A stretch of DNA of 64,000 bases from Antitrichia curtipendula (lineage: Eukaryota; Streptophyta; Bryopsida; Hypnales; Leucodontaceae). The stretch spans positions 22,608,254-22,672,253 of the forward strand of contig OX579641.1 of the NCBI GenBank assembly GCA_951230915.1, given 5' to 3'. Numbering within the stretch: the first letter of the stretch is position 1; each line of letters begins with the position of its first letter. The translations under genes and the position numbers were made by a program. This document shows, piece after piece, positions 13,401-25,583 of the stretch. Under the pieces are notes generated by a model. It made no database searches, had not been told where the DNA came from, and was given only the letters and a program-made list of their open reading frames with translations.

Positions 13401-16169
13401 AATTGCTCACATTTTCAGGCTATCTGGCCTTCGTATCTGCGCAGTTGAATGATGTCCTCTTTATAATGTCCTCTTTTTTCAGGCATTGCGTTTCACCGAA
13501 CCTATTCGGAGTATGGGACAGGTGCTTGTAGACAGGATGAGGGCAAAGGGCGGTCGATATATTGCATTGCATTTAAGGTTTGGACTGTACTTTTTTACTT
13601 CAAAATCTGTTGTGACTTTGTAAGGTGCACTTATTTCAACATTTATTTTTTTAAGCAGTGTGAGGATCACCAGTGAGTCCTTTGATGAAATCTCTTTCTT
13701 GCTTAGGCAGTTATCTGAAGTTGGTGCATTTCTGGGCAGATCAGAATCTGCATAGACTATTTTACCAATCGATTATTCAGAGTTGTCAAGTTTGAGGCTC
13801 TATCTGACCTGATGCACCTTCGCGCAGATATGAATCTGACATGCTAGCATTTTCGGGCTGCTATTATGGTGGAGGTGAGAAAGAAAAAAGGGAGTTGGGC
13901 GCCATTCGAAAGCGGTGGAAGACACTGCATGTAAGGCATTCGCAAAAAACCTTAATAAATTGCTTTCAAGTGGACATGTCGTGACCTATTTCCACTAGTA
14001 GAAAAAAGAATCCCCCCACCCCTTAAAGAAAACCTAACTGCGTTAAACTCTGCAAATTGTAACATCATTTTAAGGCAGTTACTAATGTAAACCTTGCCAA
14101 TTGTAACTCAACTAGGTTTACTAGAATTCCTCGGGGGGGGTGGGGGGGAACTACTGTACTGAGTTTTGAGTTCCAATTTTCAGCATGCACGAAAGGCTGA
14201 GTAGGTTTAATCCCCAAGTGCCGAAGCTAAAATTAGGAAGTCCCCTTTAGAAGCCATTAGTTGCTCATTTTTTAACTTTCAAAACACATTTATATTATTT
14301 ATATTATTTCAAAGGACATGATTTCTTCTTTCTATTAGTACTTTTGGTATCTTCCTTGAAGCTTCCTAAATGATTTATTTCAATTCCTATAGACATGGAA
14401 GCGGCATCAATTTGGCCATTTGGGCAGTTTATGGGATAACTAATAGGTGTCAATGATCTACTGGATCAATGATCCTGGAAGTCTTGACAGCCTGCTCTCT
14501 GAACCGGAGAGTTTTTTTACGCATGAGATTGATGCTGTTTTTGTGCTCCGTTGAATTCCCAGTATCACGATCCTGAGAGAGAAAGACGCAACGGAAAGTG
14601 TCCTTTAACTCCAGAAGAAGTTGGTCTCATGCTCCGTGCACTCGGTTACGGCAATGACTCCTATTTATATGTGGCCTCTGGTGACGTTTACAATGGGGAG
14701 GCTTCATTGGCACCGTTAAAAGCCCTTTTCCCAAACTATTACACAAAAGACACTATTTCAAACGAGATGGAGCTGCAACGTTTTACGAAATTCTCATCGC
14801 AGATGGCTGCCATCGATTACATTGTCTGTTCCCAGAGTAATGTTTTTGCGACCAATAATAATGGGAACATGGCCCGAATATTGGCTGGAGAAAGGTACAT
14901 ACATAAACCTCAAGCTGAATTGTGAACATTTCGCAATATTACAGGTTATGAATTCATTTGCTTTGCATTGTGAATTGTTTTTCCATTTCTGCATTTTGGT
15001 TTTGCAACAGGGCTATTAGTAAAACTAGTCTGTTTCAGGAACTCTTTGACAATATAAACAAACGACATATTCCAAATTATTCATGCGAGAGGTATTCCTA
15101 TGGTCACAGTGGATCTTACAGGGGCGTCCGCATGATCATTGGAACCATAGGGAGATCGGCCCATGAATTTATTTGGAAAATTTTCTTTATGATGCTGTTT
15201 AATAATTCTAATTGTGCTGAGAATTGTTCACAAGCAAAGAGGAAGTGTCAAGTTTCCAAGTGCTACTTTTGCTGCTGCAAATCTGAGATATAATCTTGGT
15301 GTGCAGACGCTTTAATGGACATAAGCGGACCATCAGACCCAATGCCAAGAAGCTGGGAAGACTTTTCCCTGCCCGTCATAATATGACATGGGAAGACTTT
15401 GCTGCGAGTGTACGACATTTTCAGGAGGGTTTCATGGGTGACCCAATGGAGGTAAATTACCATCTTGTCATAAATTCTAGAGCCCTTTTCACTGTTGCTG
15501 CACTGTGAGTGGTTGTAAATACACCTGTTTGTAATAGTTGGTTGAGTACCAATGCTTTCATTCTTGACTTTAAGATGGGAGAATTTGTGCCAGAGAAAGA
15601 AGATTGAGAGAATTTTGGATACTCATTCTTCCTTGAATTAGCAGTTTGGTCCACACGGTGCTTGTAGCTCCCTTTCAAGAATTATTTGGTGATTAATGGC
15701 TCCGTGGCTTTTAAGGAGTACAGCCAGCCTCCAAAATGATTTTTTCTTTTAGCAGATCTGGTGGTACCTTAGAAAAGCTCCCTGATGTGCGTCTCCATGA
15801 ACTTCGTGTTGGTTGTTTACAATGCAGGTGAGGCCTGGACGGGGCGAGTTCCACGAGAACCCCGCGGCATGTATATGTGAGAAACCAGAAGCCAAGGAGA
15901 GACTGCGACTCTGGCGAGAGCAACAAGCGAAGAAACCCAAGAAAGCGCAAGCGGCCACCGAAATCAAGGGACAGGACACAGTCATACCTTTGGAAGACAG
16001 GTTTGACGCCGAGGACGAGGACGAGGAGGAAGGACCACTAGTGATCGAAGAGGAACAGACTAGTGACGAAATGGAAGGAAGAGACACGGAGGAGTTGCTG
16101 CTGGAGAATGAAGGCCAGGATAGTGTTGGCGAAGGTGCTGATGATGATGAAGATGGTGACAACTATTGA
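10425..16169 (+). CDS. O-fucosyltransferase family protein (PF10250 / GT106-type), 12 exons, 606 aa
   Basis: Exons: 10425-10640, 11221-11277, 11523-11613, 12166-12239, 12408-12496, 12753-12942, 13203-13289, 13483-13577, 13828-13930, 14563-14894, 15307-15451, 15828-16169. All have GT/AG borders and consistent phase; the total is 1821 nt. A single membrane anchor at residues ~18-36, after a short basic N terminus (MGRPRMSRSRP), predicts a type II Golgi protein. Family blocks: NGYLLVAASGGLNQQRTG, ITDSIVVGRLLNATMVVP, GGRYIALHLRYESDMLAF, GKCPLTPEEVGLMLRALG, FATNNNGNMARILAGERR, GHKRTIRPNAKKLGRLF, GRGEFHENPAACICEKP. Plant members include rhamnogalacturonan-I rhamnosyltransferases and protein O-fucosyltransferases, so the donor sugar and acceptor are not decided here. 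The last ~60 residues are strongly acidic. Exon 2 is the least certain exon. Confidence 0.93.
11646..11887. mobile_element. TTAA-flanked MITE, copy 2 (piggyBac-like), in a fucosyltransferase intron
   Basis: A 242-bp element. Its left end TTAACCCTTAAAGGACCAAG pairs with the right end CTTGGTCCTTGAGGGGTAA as an inverted repeat of about 18 bp with few mismatches. It lies in the intron between exons 3 and 4. The interior is shared with 8037-8260, and the termini with 20727-21594. There is no coding capacity, so it is non-autonomous. Confidence 0.72.
12087..12106 (+). repeat. Plant telomere-type tract (TTTAGGG, about 2.7 units) in an intron
   Basis: GGTTTAGGGTTTAGGGTTTA lies in the intron before fucosyltransferase exon 4. 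The unit is the Arabidopsis-type plant telomere repeat. Short tracts like this (telo-boxes) are common in plant genes, so this is not a chromosome end. Confidence 0.6.
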
Positions 16170-19100
16170 TAACTCATTTAGGGAGTGTCAAACCTCGCAT
16201 TTCCTGCTCCGCAATTGACAGGTTTATTACCCCAAACTCGGCAGAACATGATTCTTTTTTCCTCAAAAGTATTAGCCCTCATGGTTCCTGTAATTGCTGA
16301 TTTCCAAGGCGGCAGATCTGGCGAGCAAGAATCTTCCAAAACCTGTGTGCAGATCAATGCAAGATGGATCTTTGTTCACTCATATTTTGGCCTGGACATT
16401 AGCAAGCAAAGCAAGACTATGATTGCCGAAGTGCAAGGCGGAGCTAAGGAAGAACTCCCCTGAGTGATTTATAAAGGTTAGTGAAGTCACGAGCAGCTTT
16501 TGCTTTTTTTCCTTGGTGTTTCTGCGGACAAGCAGTGATTATTTACATCAGATACAAGGCAGTTCAGTTTTTGATTGATTCCCTGTGAAGAAGAGCCCAC
16601 GGGGTGCTGGAAATCATGTAACATAAGCATTTTCCATTTCTAATCTCATCATGTAAGTTAGAGTTCTTCACTCTCTGCTGGCAGATGGTTAGATTGATTG
16701 ACAACCAGGTCTTGGGACCACATTATTTGTACTCAAGTTGAAATTATTAAATTGTACTATCACCTTTTAATAAGTAAACATACTTTCTATGTGGCAGCTC
16801 AAAACTTATACAAAATTGTCGCTAAGGTAGAACCACCCGTCACCAACCACAGCCCCATCAGCAATCAATAGAATGTCTGAAATTCAGGAGAGCTGGGCGT
16901 AATTTCCAAACATGAGTACTTGATTTTTGACCATTAATTCCTCCATTCTTTTCATGACACTTGCTTGGTTTGGAGTGCCAAAGTGAACAAGAAGTAGTCT
17001 CTGAAATGAGCGGTTTTGGAATAGTCTACACATTGGACATGGGTCTAGACCAACTTTTGCCTTCCAAAATTCATAGTAATTTCAGCCCAAGTGATAAAAT
17101 TATCAAATTTTGGCAACCCTTCCTCATTTCTATCTTTGCATGTTTGGAAATATTTCCTTCACCTTCTTGTACTCCACATCATTTCCCCAGTTGCTTATTG
17201 GGTTGGTTATGGGTGGTTCTACCTTATTGGCTTGAAAATTCATCAAATTAAAAATTGTCAAAAAGTTCATATAGTCTATTTTCAAGATTCGAAGCATTTA
17301 TTGGGTTGGTTATGGGTGGTTCTACCTTATTGGCTTGAAAATTCATCAAATTAAAAATTGTCAAAAAGTTCATATAGTCTATTTTCAAGATTCGAAGCAT
17401 TTATGCATTGAAGAATTTGAGATATCGACTTTTTATTTTTCAAAAATCCATGAAATTAAGAATGTTATAAAGTATTGGAATGATGATGATCATGTGTCAA
17501 ATCATGATCACTAAATGTACAAACTTGAAAGTTGCCACAACATAATAATTCTTATGCTTCTCTTAAGTGTGGCATGCTAAAGTCAAACTTTAATTTGTTA
17601 TGAATGCTTCATTGGTCCACAAAACTTTCTTCCATCTACTTATTCTAATGTTGATGTTTTCAAATAAATTGTAACCTGAGTGCCTTGTGTGCATCATTGA
17701 AAAGAGCTATTAGAAGCCTTTACTATAATGTATGTGAATTATTGCAACCAAGGCTTCTAATAACATTTTCCAATGTATTTTTGCTTATAATAAACTATTA
17801 ATTTTTGAATAATAGGTCTCATGTCCAAAAGGTGCACATTCTTGGCACTATGTAAGGCCTTGCATATATGAATATATACCACTATTGCAATTGTCAATAT
17901 ATATAAATTAAAGAAGCTTCAAGTTTAAAATTCAAAATTCTTTCTAAGTTTGATTGCAAACTAAATTTTGAGAATTATTTATTGAGGTCTTTTCTAAAAT
18001 GGATTTAAAATGTTTGATGAGAAGCAACAAGGTTACTTTAGTTGATAATTTAGAAATTCTATTACTTCTAGTGACCAAGTATCTCCAATAGTTGTGTAGT
18101 TTGAATATTGTTCTTTTTGAAGCAAAATGGTTGACTTCTTCTCTAAAAAAGAAACACCCAAATGATTCAATTGTCTACTATATATGCAAACCAAGTCTCT
18201 TTTCATCTACAATCCATTTCTTTTCATTGCTTCAAAAGTTTAAAATGCATTGTACATATTTGGATTTGATTGTGGACATGTGTTGTGGCTTCTTGAAACT
18301 AAGATAATGGCAATAAGAATGAAAATGTTGCATGTCTCAATCTTTGAGGATTGAATGTGACTCCTTGTTTAACTTACATGCAATTTATTGAGCAAGTAGG
18401 AATTGATCTATAATGATTGACAAAATTCCAAGACATAAGTAGAAACCAACCTCAATCATTGATGAGGGGCTTTAATTTTGGAGTCAACAATTTTCACTTT
18501 TTCAATTTTCAATTCAAAGCACCAATTTTCATCATGAAATTTTTGAAATTATTTGAAAGTAGAGATCTTTTTCAAGCAAAGGTGTAAATTATGCTAGTTT
18601 TATATCCAAAATAGTGCTTACAAGCCTACATTTTGAGACTCATTTATCTGGAATATTAAAGAGATTGTGTAAAGAGAAACAATCTTTACTTGTTGTTGAA
18701 ATTTCAAAACTATGACATGTTTCCATTGAACTTCTCAGGGCAAGTTTCATTGTAGCTCTTTTGTAGTAGTTGGATGAAGACCACATGTACTTGAATTGAA
18801 CATAAACTTGGTTCCTTACTTGAATCTAAAATTACTCTATGATATGAAGTCTATCACAAAATTATGATTATTTATGGATTTTCATTAACTAAATTGGAAT
18901 CATATTTTTATCAAAATGTCATAGAAATTTTTGAAAGAAAAATCACAAATTCTATACAAAAAATTATTAAAAAATTCAATTTTTATGAGCAAGGATCAAG
19001 GCACATAATTAGATTGATAATATTCCATTTAACAACCAAACAAAGGCTAGATAAGACAATTTAATTTCAAGAAACGTGATTCATAACACAATCTCAATAA

Positions 19101-20025
19101 TACTTCTAAATATTTTTAAGCAAACAATGCAATGCATTGAAATTTTAAATTTTAAAATTAATTTTTATGATGTTTTAAAGTAGATACAATTACAAAACAT
19201 TAGTAGGAATGTACTTTTATAATTTTGGAAGGTACCAATTATTTATATTAAATATTTAAAAGTTGACATGTTCAGAAATATGACCTTAAATTTTGAATTG
19301 TATTACATAGTATTAGAATTAAATTTAAATAAATTTATACATGCTACCTAAAATTTTGTATTTTTTAATGTATAATAAAAATAGAAGTCCTTCTAGCATC
19401 TTACAATGCTTGAAAAATAAATGATGAAAGTATAATGCTCATTTGATACATGACTACAATGAATCATTGAAGAAAAACATTCTTATTCTTTTATGGATTT
19501 GTATTCAAAATTTGTATTCATAATTATATAATTAATGTTACGTGAAACAAGAGACAAGACTATAGAAGATTACAGCAATACAAGTGAACAAAGGATGTTG
19601 TCTTCAAATTTGTAATCATCTTTAAATTTTAATTAATGATAAATCAATATATATATTAATGTTCATTCATTAAGAAAATTTTCAATTATATATTTTTTAT
19701 TTAAAGAATCCACTAGTGTTACCAAATATTTTATTAAAAATTAATCCATGATAAATCATTAGGTTCATAACATATATGAACCACAAAATGTATAAAACCT
19801 ACTTTTTGATTAAAATCAATAAGTAAAAAATTATAAAATGTGTATTTTTCAATTCCACTACAAGAAAAAGATTGGATTATTTAATTTTGAAATCTCTAAA
19901 TCTTTTTTAATATCATGTATTGTATGATTCATGTATTTAAAAAATATATGATTAATTAAAATGAAGATTATCATTGAAAACATTGAATAACTTTCATATT
20001 TGTATGTTGTATTAAAAATAGAGGC
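16170..20025. other. 3' flank of the fucosyltransferase gene and AT-rich intergenic DNA
   Basis: From 16170 to about 16800 the base composition still resembles a 3' UTR. From about 17100 the sequence becomes very AT-rich. Apart from the tandem duplication at 17195-17400, I see no gene, RNA gene or structured repeat. Open frames here are short and lack splice or codon support. Confidence 0.5.
17195..17400. repeat. Perfect 103-bp tandem duplication
   Basis: Bases 17195-17297 repeat essentially identically as 17298-17400, both beginning TTATTGGGTTGGTTATGGG. A few bases of a third unit follow. The copies have not diverged, so the event is recent (or an assembly artefact). No function is apparent. 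Confidence 0.85.
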
Positions 20026-23000
20026 ATGAACTATCCAATGAAAACCATAAATCCAAATTCAAGACCACCATCAACAATAAGTTTCTCAACTATAAATGAT
20101 GACGAAGAAGATGTTGCAAATGATGATGATATATTGGTATCTATCTAAGATAATTTTCTTTACTTTCAATCTAAAAATGTACTGATAAATTAGGCTTTTT
20201 GTTGCAAAGATTTACTTACATATAAATGGTTGACAAACATGAATTGAAAATAAAATTGGATAAAAACTTATGCCTATGTAAACATAATTAAAAACCTAAA
20301 GATTCAATGTATTGTGTTATACTTCAAATTTTAAAAATTCAAATATATATTTTGTAAATATGTTGTACGTAAATTTTTTATTTAAGATAGTATAAATTTT
20401 AAAGTTGCATGTTATAAGTTGTAATGAAAGTTCTTTTAAACTAAGCTATTTGAGATATTTTTATCTAAGTCATTAAACTTAAAGTGACTTTAGAATTAAA
20501 TCAAATAATAATATAAGTTGAATTGGCATTTCACAAATGATGATGAATGGCTTTTCTTTTCTTTCTTAACATAAAATGAAAAAAAAATGTCTATAAATTG
20601 TGTTCTTAGAAGAAAAGAAAATGAAACAATTTCCAAATGAATTTTTTATTTCAGTTATTTTGTTTATAACAATACAATTAGATCTCAAATTGGCATTAGG
20701 ATTATAATTGTGACAAAAATTTGTCTTTAACCCCTAAAGGACCGCTTGTCCCCTTGGGAGACAATTTAGGTCCGAGTAGGTTCCTATGACCTCAATTTTT
20801 AGGGAATTCTTTTTGAATTCTTTTTTTTGAGGATGTGCAATTTTGCAAGAACTTTGTAGATATATAATTTTTATTTCAATCGGTGCCCAGGAGAAAAAAA
20901 TTATGGCATAGTAAGCTAAAATTGGAGGTCGGCAAGCAGCAAAAAAAATCACAAAAAATCAAAATAAATTAAATTTTTTTTTTCCTAAAACTATATATTT
21001 TTGTCTACATTTAAAGCTTTGATTCGTTCTATTTGGACTAGTGATGAGAAAGTTATGGCTAATCTTAGTTTTGGGGGCAATCTAAGCATTTTTTTGGAAA
21101 AATAACTTAGAGGATTCATTTTTGAATGCAATTTTTACAATTTTCCAAAAGAAATTGTTAGATAGGGTTGCATTTAGTTTTTTCTTCAATCTTGAACCTA
21201 CTTCTATTTGACAATTTTTAATGAGCAAAAGTTAAGTGTTTTTTTCTTGAATAATTTTTTCAAGATTCTCAACTCAATTATTCAACATAAAAACTTAGAA
21301 AATCAAAATTGATAATACAAAAAAATTAAGTTAAGAAGATTCAAAGCCAAAAAATCTAGTCAAGCAAGGTACAAAAAAACTTGTTTTCTTCATTTTGGAT
21401 GCAAATATCTTGCAATCTACGCAGTCAAAGTTTCTAAGACTTCTTGCATACATTCTTCTACTAGTCTAATATATGATCCTATGGTTAGATATGTAAAATA
21501 AAACAATTTTTAAATTTTTTTGCTTTTTACAATAGAAGTGGCATTTTTAATTGTGTTTTGATGGAAAAAAAGGCCTTGATCTTTTAGGGGTTAAAACTAT
21601 TTAAAACTTTAGTTTATTTTAAATCATTTGAAAATAGATTTTTAGATGTTTGATATTATAAATAGTAATTTAATAATAATAATATGCATTTAATATCATT
21701 TTTATACTATATTAAAATAGTATAATATATATTATAATATTTAATAAAATAAATAAGAATTAAAATGAATAATTTTACAGTCTATTTTAGAAGACACGTT
21801 GAGTCCTAAATCTAAGAACAATCATCATACTGATATTGAAGACTTGCATATAGCCAAAGAACCTGAAAGGCAAGAAGGATCAGTTTTTTATTAAATAATA
21901 TAAAATAAATTATGTCATTTATATATATCTTATATGTAATAAAATAAACTTATTCATTATTTCTAAACATCTCTCTATTTTTCACTTTGAAATACACATC
22001 CAATTGGGATAAAAATTTACATTATATACCAATTATAGAATAATTTTATTATTATTATTATTATTATTTAATTTTTTTCTAAAATTTTATTGTATAATTC
22101 TTACAGTTTTATGTTTTACAGGGATACAAATTCATTTACAAGCTCAATTCCCCTAGAGGATAAAGACGAATTTCCATGTGATTTTAGTGATGATAATTTT
22201 GACAAAGACATCTTAACACCAACTATGAGTGAAAAACACAAAACATCTTATAATGATATGACATCCTCACTAAAAATTCCGATGAGTTCTTTGGAATCAG
22301 ACAAAGAAGAAATTTGTGTAATTTAATTGCTACTTCATTATATTGGAATATATATAATAAATCTATAGTGATGATTACATATTATACATTACATTGACTA
22401 TTTGTAAATATGCATTGAGTTCAATAAATATTATATATGAAAATTTTAGCAATATTTTTATTTCTTTTGATATCTTTCATATAAAAAATTTCTAATAATA
22501 TTGATTATTGGCTCAGGTTGAGAAAGAATTAAAAAACTTATTCGCTTACATTAAACAGTTCAAACCTCGAGATATAAACATTAGAACAAATTTGAAACCA
22601 TTTTATCCGGATTATATTCAAGCATTAGGTAGTGTCGATGAATTTATAAAAGTTCCCCGACTTGATGGTCAATTTAATAATTTGGGTTTGAAGGTACAAC
22701 ACAATTATATAATCATCTATATTTTTTCACCATTCACTAGAAGTGATTATGAAAATAAGATTCCAATTATTTAATTTCACATATATATATATAATACATC
22801 AATAATAATATTTTGAAATTTGAAGTTTGACATAAAAATCATGTTTAAATTTTTTTCTTAAACATACTACAACTACATAAACAATTTGCAAGGTAACTCT
22901 TTATGAAGAATCCCATTAAAAATGTTTGAAAAATATTTGTAAAATAACAACTATTTAAGACATACAAGTCAAAAACATCTAAAGCTAGGATGATAGAAGA

Positions 23001-25583
23001 TAGAATGCTTCACAATGACTTGGGATTGTTTCATTCATCAATCTAAAATTTTATTTATTGATGTGCTTAACATCTAAATATCGGGCTAAATATTCTATTA
23101 TATGCTTTTCATTTCAGGTTTTTTTCAAATTTTTTCAAATTTAAGAAAAGAATTCATGAATTTATTGACCAATCAATGTTTTACGTTTAAATTTCTACAA
23201 AAAAAATATTATTTAAGTGCCAAAAAAAATCAATAATGGTTTCAAGATTTATTCTATAATATATTAAAACAAGTGTTTATGACAAATCTTTACAAATCTT
23301 GATGGATTCTCTAACCTTAAGGAATCAGTGTTTCATATACATTTCAAAATAAGCAATACATAATTGAAGAATTAGAGTTTTCTTACAAGTTTTTGACATG
23401 TTGTGGTAAAAGTAAAAGATGCATATTAAATTAATTTTTTAATTTTTTAATAATTTAATCAAACTTATCAATGAATTTTTTTTAATAGGAATAAATTTTT
23501 TAAAGTATGTGGAATGAAAATTGTTTTTAGAATTTTCTAGCAAGGTTTTTATAAATTTTAAAATTTTATTGAGTGAATATGACTTACAAAAATATAACTC
23601 CAAAAAATGTGGAAAATTTTAGAAATATATAAAATATTTAAGTAGGATTTTTAATTATTTTATGAAATTTTTTTTTGGAGTAAATTATAAAAAGCATATA
23701 AACTTGGAGTTTCTTTTTGTAAGTAATTTTTCTCTCAATAAATTTTTTTAATTCCAAAAGTTTTTGCTAGAAAACTCCAAAAGAAATTCATCATTTTACT
23801 AAAGAATATATATTTTTTAAATCTTACAAAAATTAAATTGATTAAATTATCAAAAATGTAGGAATTATTTTAAATTTTTTGAAAAATCATTTTATACATT
23901 TGTGTTACTATACTCTAATGTACCCCAAATTTTATATTATGGTCCTCCAAAATATTGTACTCCAAAAGATTATTTTTCAATTATTTATGGCAATTTTATA
24001 AACTTTATAAATATTTATTAGAACCATTTATGGAGGTGAATTTGAAAAAAATTAATTTTAAAGCAAAGCTTGAAAGTTGGCTAAATTTGTTTTCGCTAAA
24101 ATATAAGTAATTAGATTTATCAAAAAAGATATTATTTATTTACATCAAATATTTGAGTGGATTATTTTTTTTTCAAATTTAGTTTCTAATAAAAAAAAAT
24201 TTGTGATGTGTACAATTTGATAAAGAATCTCTTCATTAATTTTTCAACTAATATTTTGAATATATATTTCAAATATAATAGAAATTGATTATTATTTTAA
24301 GGCAATTTTAAGGCAATTTATAGATATATCCCAGGTTTTAGATGAAGACGGAACAAAACAAAGTGATCCAACCATTTTGACATTGCAAATCTATTCAACA
24401 TCTATGCAATCAAATTTTCAACCACTTAAGGTGATTGTCATAGACATTTCAAGTTTAGATCATTTCAAATATATATATTTTTGTCCGTATAAATTAAATA
24501 AATTATTAATAATTTAGATAATCATTAATATTGTAGATTACAATGAATTTTCTATATTTTTTGTTAGATTATTATCTTGAATATGCTCAAGTATGTTTCA
24601 AAATTTTATAAGTTTCAAATACTTCCAAAGATTTTTCAAACTATTTTCTTGAGATTGATTTAAAATTCTATAACAAAATTTAATATACTATATTCAAAAT
24701 ATAAAACAATAGTTTGTTTATTTATTCCTAGATCATCGATTATTATTTATTAGGTAGCGTTATTACACATTTTTATTCTGGTTTAGGTTCCATCAATTGA
24801 GAATGCTGAAAAAAATCCAAGGAAATTAGATGCATGGATTAATAGCATAAAAGATTTACATCGCTCAAAACCACCACCTTCAGTTTTATTTTCAAAACCT
24901 ATGCCTGATGTTGACAAATTAAAACAGGTTTTTAATATAATAAAGACAACATTGTAGGATATTGAAATTTGAATAAATTTTTAATATTTAAGAATATACT
25001 TGATTAGATATTGATATTATATAAGACTTTTTATTTGTATCTTATAATATATAAGAACTTTCAAAATATAACCAAAACAACCATATATTGAAATAAAAGA
25101 AAATTCACAACTAAATCTTGTAAAGGCTTAAAGTTATAGTTTAAATTTTTTTATAATATATAAATATATTAAGATATGAAATCAAATTCACCTTTCTATA
25201 TGAAATGTTTGTTTGTAGATTTGGCCTATTCAACTTGAGAAAATTTTGAATGAAATTGAACTTCCTTCTGCAAAATTAGAAGTTGATTTGTCTACATTCA
25301 TTGATATCTATTGTTCAATGTTTGACATACCTATGTAAGTGGTTATTCTACAAGAACAAATTATTTAAGTGAATTATTTTATTTTTATGATATTAGAGAA
25401 CTATGATTTATATTCTGAAATTTGGCAAATTGTATTATTTACAATCTGTAATCTTAACAACTAAAATTTTATTACAGGTATGAAAACAAAGTTGAAGCAT
25501 TACACATTTTGTTTACATTGTATTTAGATTTGAAGAATCAAATTAATCAAAATGCATTATCAACATTTTGGCGCAATTCATAG
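20026..25583 (+). CDS. IFT46: Intraflagellar transport protein 46 (IFT46), 8 exons, 343 aa
   Basis: Exons: 20026-20136, 21781-21869, 22122-22317, 22517-22693, 24335-24430, 24787-24927, 25219-25334, 25478-25583; phases agree throughout. IFT46 is a core subunit of the IFT-B train that builds cilia; in Chlamydomonas it is needed for outer dynein arm transport. The N-terminal ~130 residues are acidic and poorly conserved, as in other IFT46 proteins. The conserved core follows: LKPFYPDYIQALGSVDEF, IKVPRLDG, LGLKVLDEDGTKQSDPT, ENAEKNPRKLDAWINSI, DLHRSKPPPSV, KPMPDVDKLKQIWP, DIYCSMFDIPMYENKVEA, LHILFTLYLDLKNQ. Length is close to the Chlamydomonas and human proteins. Intron 2 needs a GC donor (AG|GCAAG at 21870). 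Codons are extremely AT-rich. A further upstream exon cannot be excluded. Expression is expected in sperm-forming cells. Confidence 0.92.
20727..21594. mobile_element. TTAA-flanked TIR element, copy 3 (piggyBac-like), 868 bp, in IFT46 intron 1
   Basis: The left end TTAACCCCTAAAGGACC and the right end GATCTTTTAGGGGTTAA form an inverted repeat, with a perfect TTAA on both outer sides. It fills much of the intron between IFT46 exons 1 and 2. No transposase reading frame is visible, so it is non-autonomous. The termini match the elements at 8037-8260 and 11646-11887. Confidence 0.7.

Noticed and set aside
22090..22326. Stand-alone 78-codon gene
   Set aside because: It is exon 3 of IFT46 read through into its introns; phase and splice borders join it to the neighbours.
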